NCBI GenBank assembly: GCA_905221605.1
Contig: CAJNDS010002076.1
Coordinates: 532,463-589,962, forward strand
From: Symbiodinium natans
Taxonomy: Eukaryota > Sar > Dinophyceae > Suessiales > Symbiodiniaceae
DNA length: 57,500 nucleotides
Direction of reading: 5' to 3'
The notes below the pieces were generated by a model, which worked only from the letters and a program-made list of their open reading frames with translations, was not told where the DNA came from and searched no databases. Of the stretch, positions 56,151 through 57,500 are shown piece after piece. The position numbers and the translations under genes are program-made. The first letter of the stretch is position 1. Each line of letters starts with the position of its first letter.

Positions 56151-57500
56151 GTCCTACAGGGGAGGGTCCTGAGAACCATACAGGTTTCAGTCAGGGCGGG
56201 CACCGTGTATGGAGGAGAGGGGCGCGGGGGGGGCGTTATTTAATTCCAATGGGCAGTTTGCACCAGTTTACACGCTATATCTTTTTGCGAAGGACATAAG
56301 AAATCTGTCTGATTGCGTATACACCCTGACCCGCTGAAGTTTGTCTGGCCATGCTTCGAACGTGTCAGGTGTGCCCCGGCTGGAAGGATGCAGACGGCTT
56401 CCACAACGTAGGCCGGGCCGCTTCGGCTCTGAAGCCTGAAGCCTGAACCTGAGCCCGACCCGTGTAAAATCCTGCATATATGACCCAGACTGCAAAACAA
56501 GCTCAAGTATGTGACCATATATATATATACATAATATGCATGTATGTATCAGATTTTGCTTCCCCCCCCAACATCTACATTTGCAGGTTTCCAGAATCCC
56601 AAAAACGCCAACTATTTTACTTCAAACGTCCCCACCCTCTCTGGTAGAGATGCTCTGGAGTTGGGCACTCCAGGGATGGGCGAGGAGTAGTTCCGGGCGA
56701 GGAGAAGAGTTGACTTTAAAGTCTAACAACCCCACACCGAGGGTGGGGCTAAAACGCAAAAAAACACCAAAATCAGACAAACCAAGAAAGCAAAACCAAC
56801 AAACACAGAAAACACAAATACGAGTCAGTATTCTGAGGCTCTTGGAAAGATGAAGCCAAAAACGCCCAAACCGCAACAAACAATAAAACTAAAAAACAGT
56901 ATCTCCAAACGTCAGGGCTATTGGTTCCCTTTTACCAAGAGTCTCAGAACACTGTTGTGTTTGCTGTTTGTTGGTTTTTGTTTTTCGTTTACGCACTATG
57001 AACATCTATGAACCACTGCACCCCAAAGGCGGAGCCAGGAGTGCAGGATCCTGACCCCTGCAACCAGGACCCTGGACCCTGAACCCTCGACATGCGTTCC
57101 CGTTTCCTTGCAAAAGTGTCCGGGTCTTAAAAGGGATGGGCGGCGTGAGAGCGTTGGGCAGAAAGAAGCTTCGACGCACGCCTGATTCAGAGAGTTTCGA
57201 CAACAGATCCATAGTATTTCTCGGCTGTCTTTTGACTTTGAACGTAAGGCCAAGGATTTGGAACACATTCGGGAACACGATTACGGGGTTCATGGCTTTC
57301 TAGCCCTCGGCTTTGCATCCCTGGACGAGGTGGCGGTGCAAGCCTCGACATTGGAGCCTTGGACACCTCATGTAAGAGTAAACAGGCCTTGAACCAAGCG
57401 GTGTGGACAGTTTACAACTACGGTGAGCGCGCCATGTGCATGCCATGTAGCAATCTTCTTACTTAGCAATTAATTATTAATTATGTAAATAAGTGTGTAA
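56151..57500. other. Right edge, little recognised
   Basis: Contains inverted-repeat element copy B (56609-56749) and an AT run at 56516-56535. The AAC/AAA-rich 56750-56900 stretch looks non-coding. One exon-like frame, EVAVQASTLEPWTPH at about 57329, follows no clear acceptor. It may be intron of the KH gene. Confidence 0.4.
56609..56749. mobile_element. Inverted-repeat element, copy B
   Basis: The arms TCCCCACCCTC (56629-56639) and GAGGGTGGGG (56739-56748) match copy A, and the left extension CCAACTATTTTACTTC (56609) matches CCAATTATTTTACTTC there. The interior shares GGGCGAGGAG, AGAAGAGTT and CACACCGAGGGTGGGG. With two copies in 10 kb, a sizeable family in the genome is likely. Confidence 0.65.

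Overview
The window reads as nuclear DNA of a dinoflagellate (Symbiodiniaceae-like; genus not determinable by eye). The reasons are: housekeeping genes cut into dozens of exons of about 11-90 nt; introns that begin GC at least as often as GT, sometimes GA, and end in AG followed by G; recognisable genes all on the + strand; scattered telomere-like TTTAGGG tracts; an ubiquitin-like/ankyrin protein; and a decayed reverse transcriptase. No bacterial, organellar or viral gene order, tRNA, rRNA or CRISPR array was seen.

Layout. (1) About 219-8911: the 3' part of an MTR4/SKIV2L2 exosome RNA helicase, entering from the left edge and ending at its diagnostic C-terminus. (2) 8912-10033: a 1.1 kb spacer with a 103-bp hairpin MITE-like element. 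(3) About 10034-52.9 kb: one valyl-tRNA synthetase gene (VARS) of at least 45 tiny exons over about 43 kb. HIGH motif, editing domain, WWGHRIP, KMSK motif, anticodon-binding region and C-terminal coiled coil are met in the expected order. (4) Inside its introns, on the same strand, sit other genes: a PCIF1-like RNA cap-adenosine methyltransferase (12.4-13.8 kb), a membrane-anchored SGNH/PC-esterase-like protein (17.5-18.9 kb), a reverse transcriptase pseudogene (23.3-24.4 kb), a secreted or plastid-targeted protein with two thioredoxin-like CPxC domains (27.3-32.6 kb), a possible Gly/Pro/Met-rich RRM/Mei2-like gene (40.3-41.5 kb) and an ubiquitin-like/ankyrin gene with one intron (49.8-51.4 kb). 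A 261-codon minus-strand frame lies at 42.8-43.5 kb. (5) After VARS: a signal-peptide exon (53.3 kb) and exons of a probable KH-domain protein (55.2-56.2 kb) running toward the right edge.

The genes do not form a pathway. MTR4 (nuclear RNA surveillance) and VARS (aminoacylation) are consecutive same-strand genes, as in dinoflagellate unidirectional arrays. The striking feature is architectural: VARS introns act as landing sites for whole genes and for short inverted-repeat elements, and several intron ends carry direct repeats of the kind left by insertion. Splice boundaries were chosen by reading-frame continuity and family conservation, by hand; most are good to a few bases, and those marked approximate are not. 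A few expected exons were not found.
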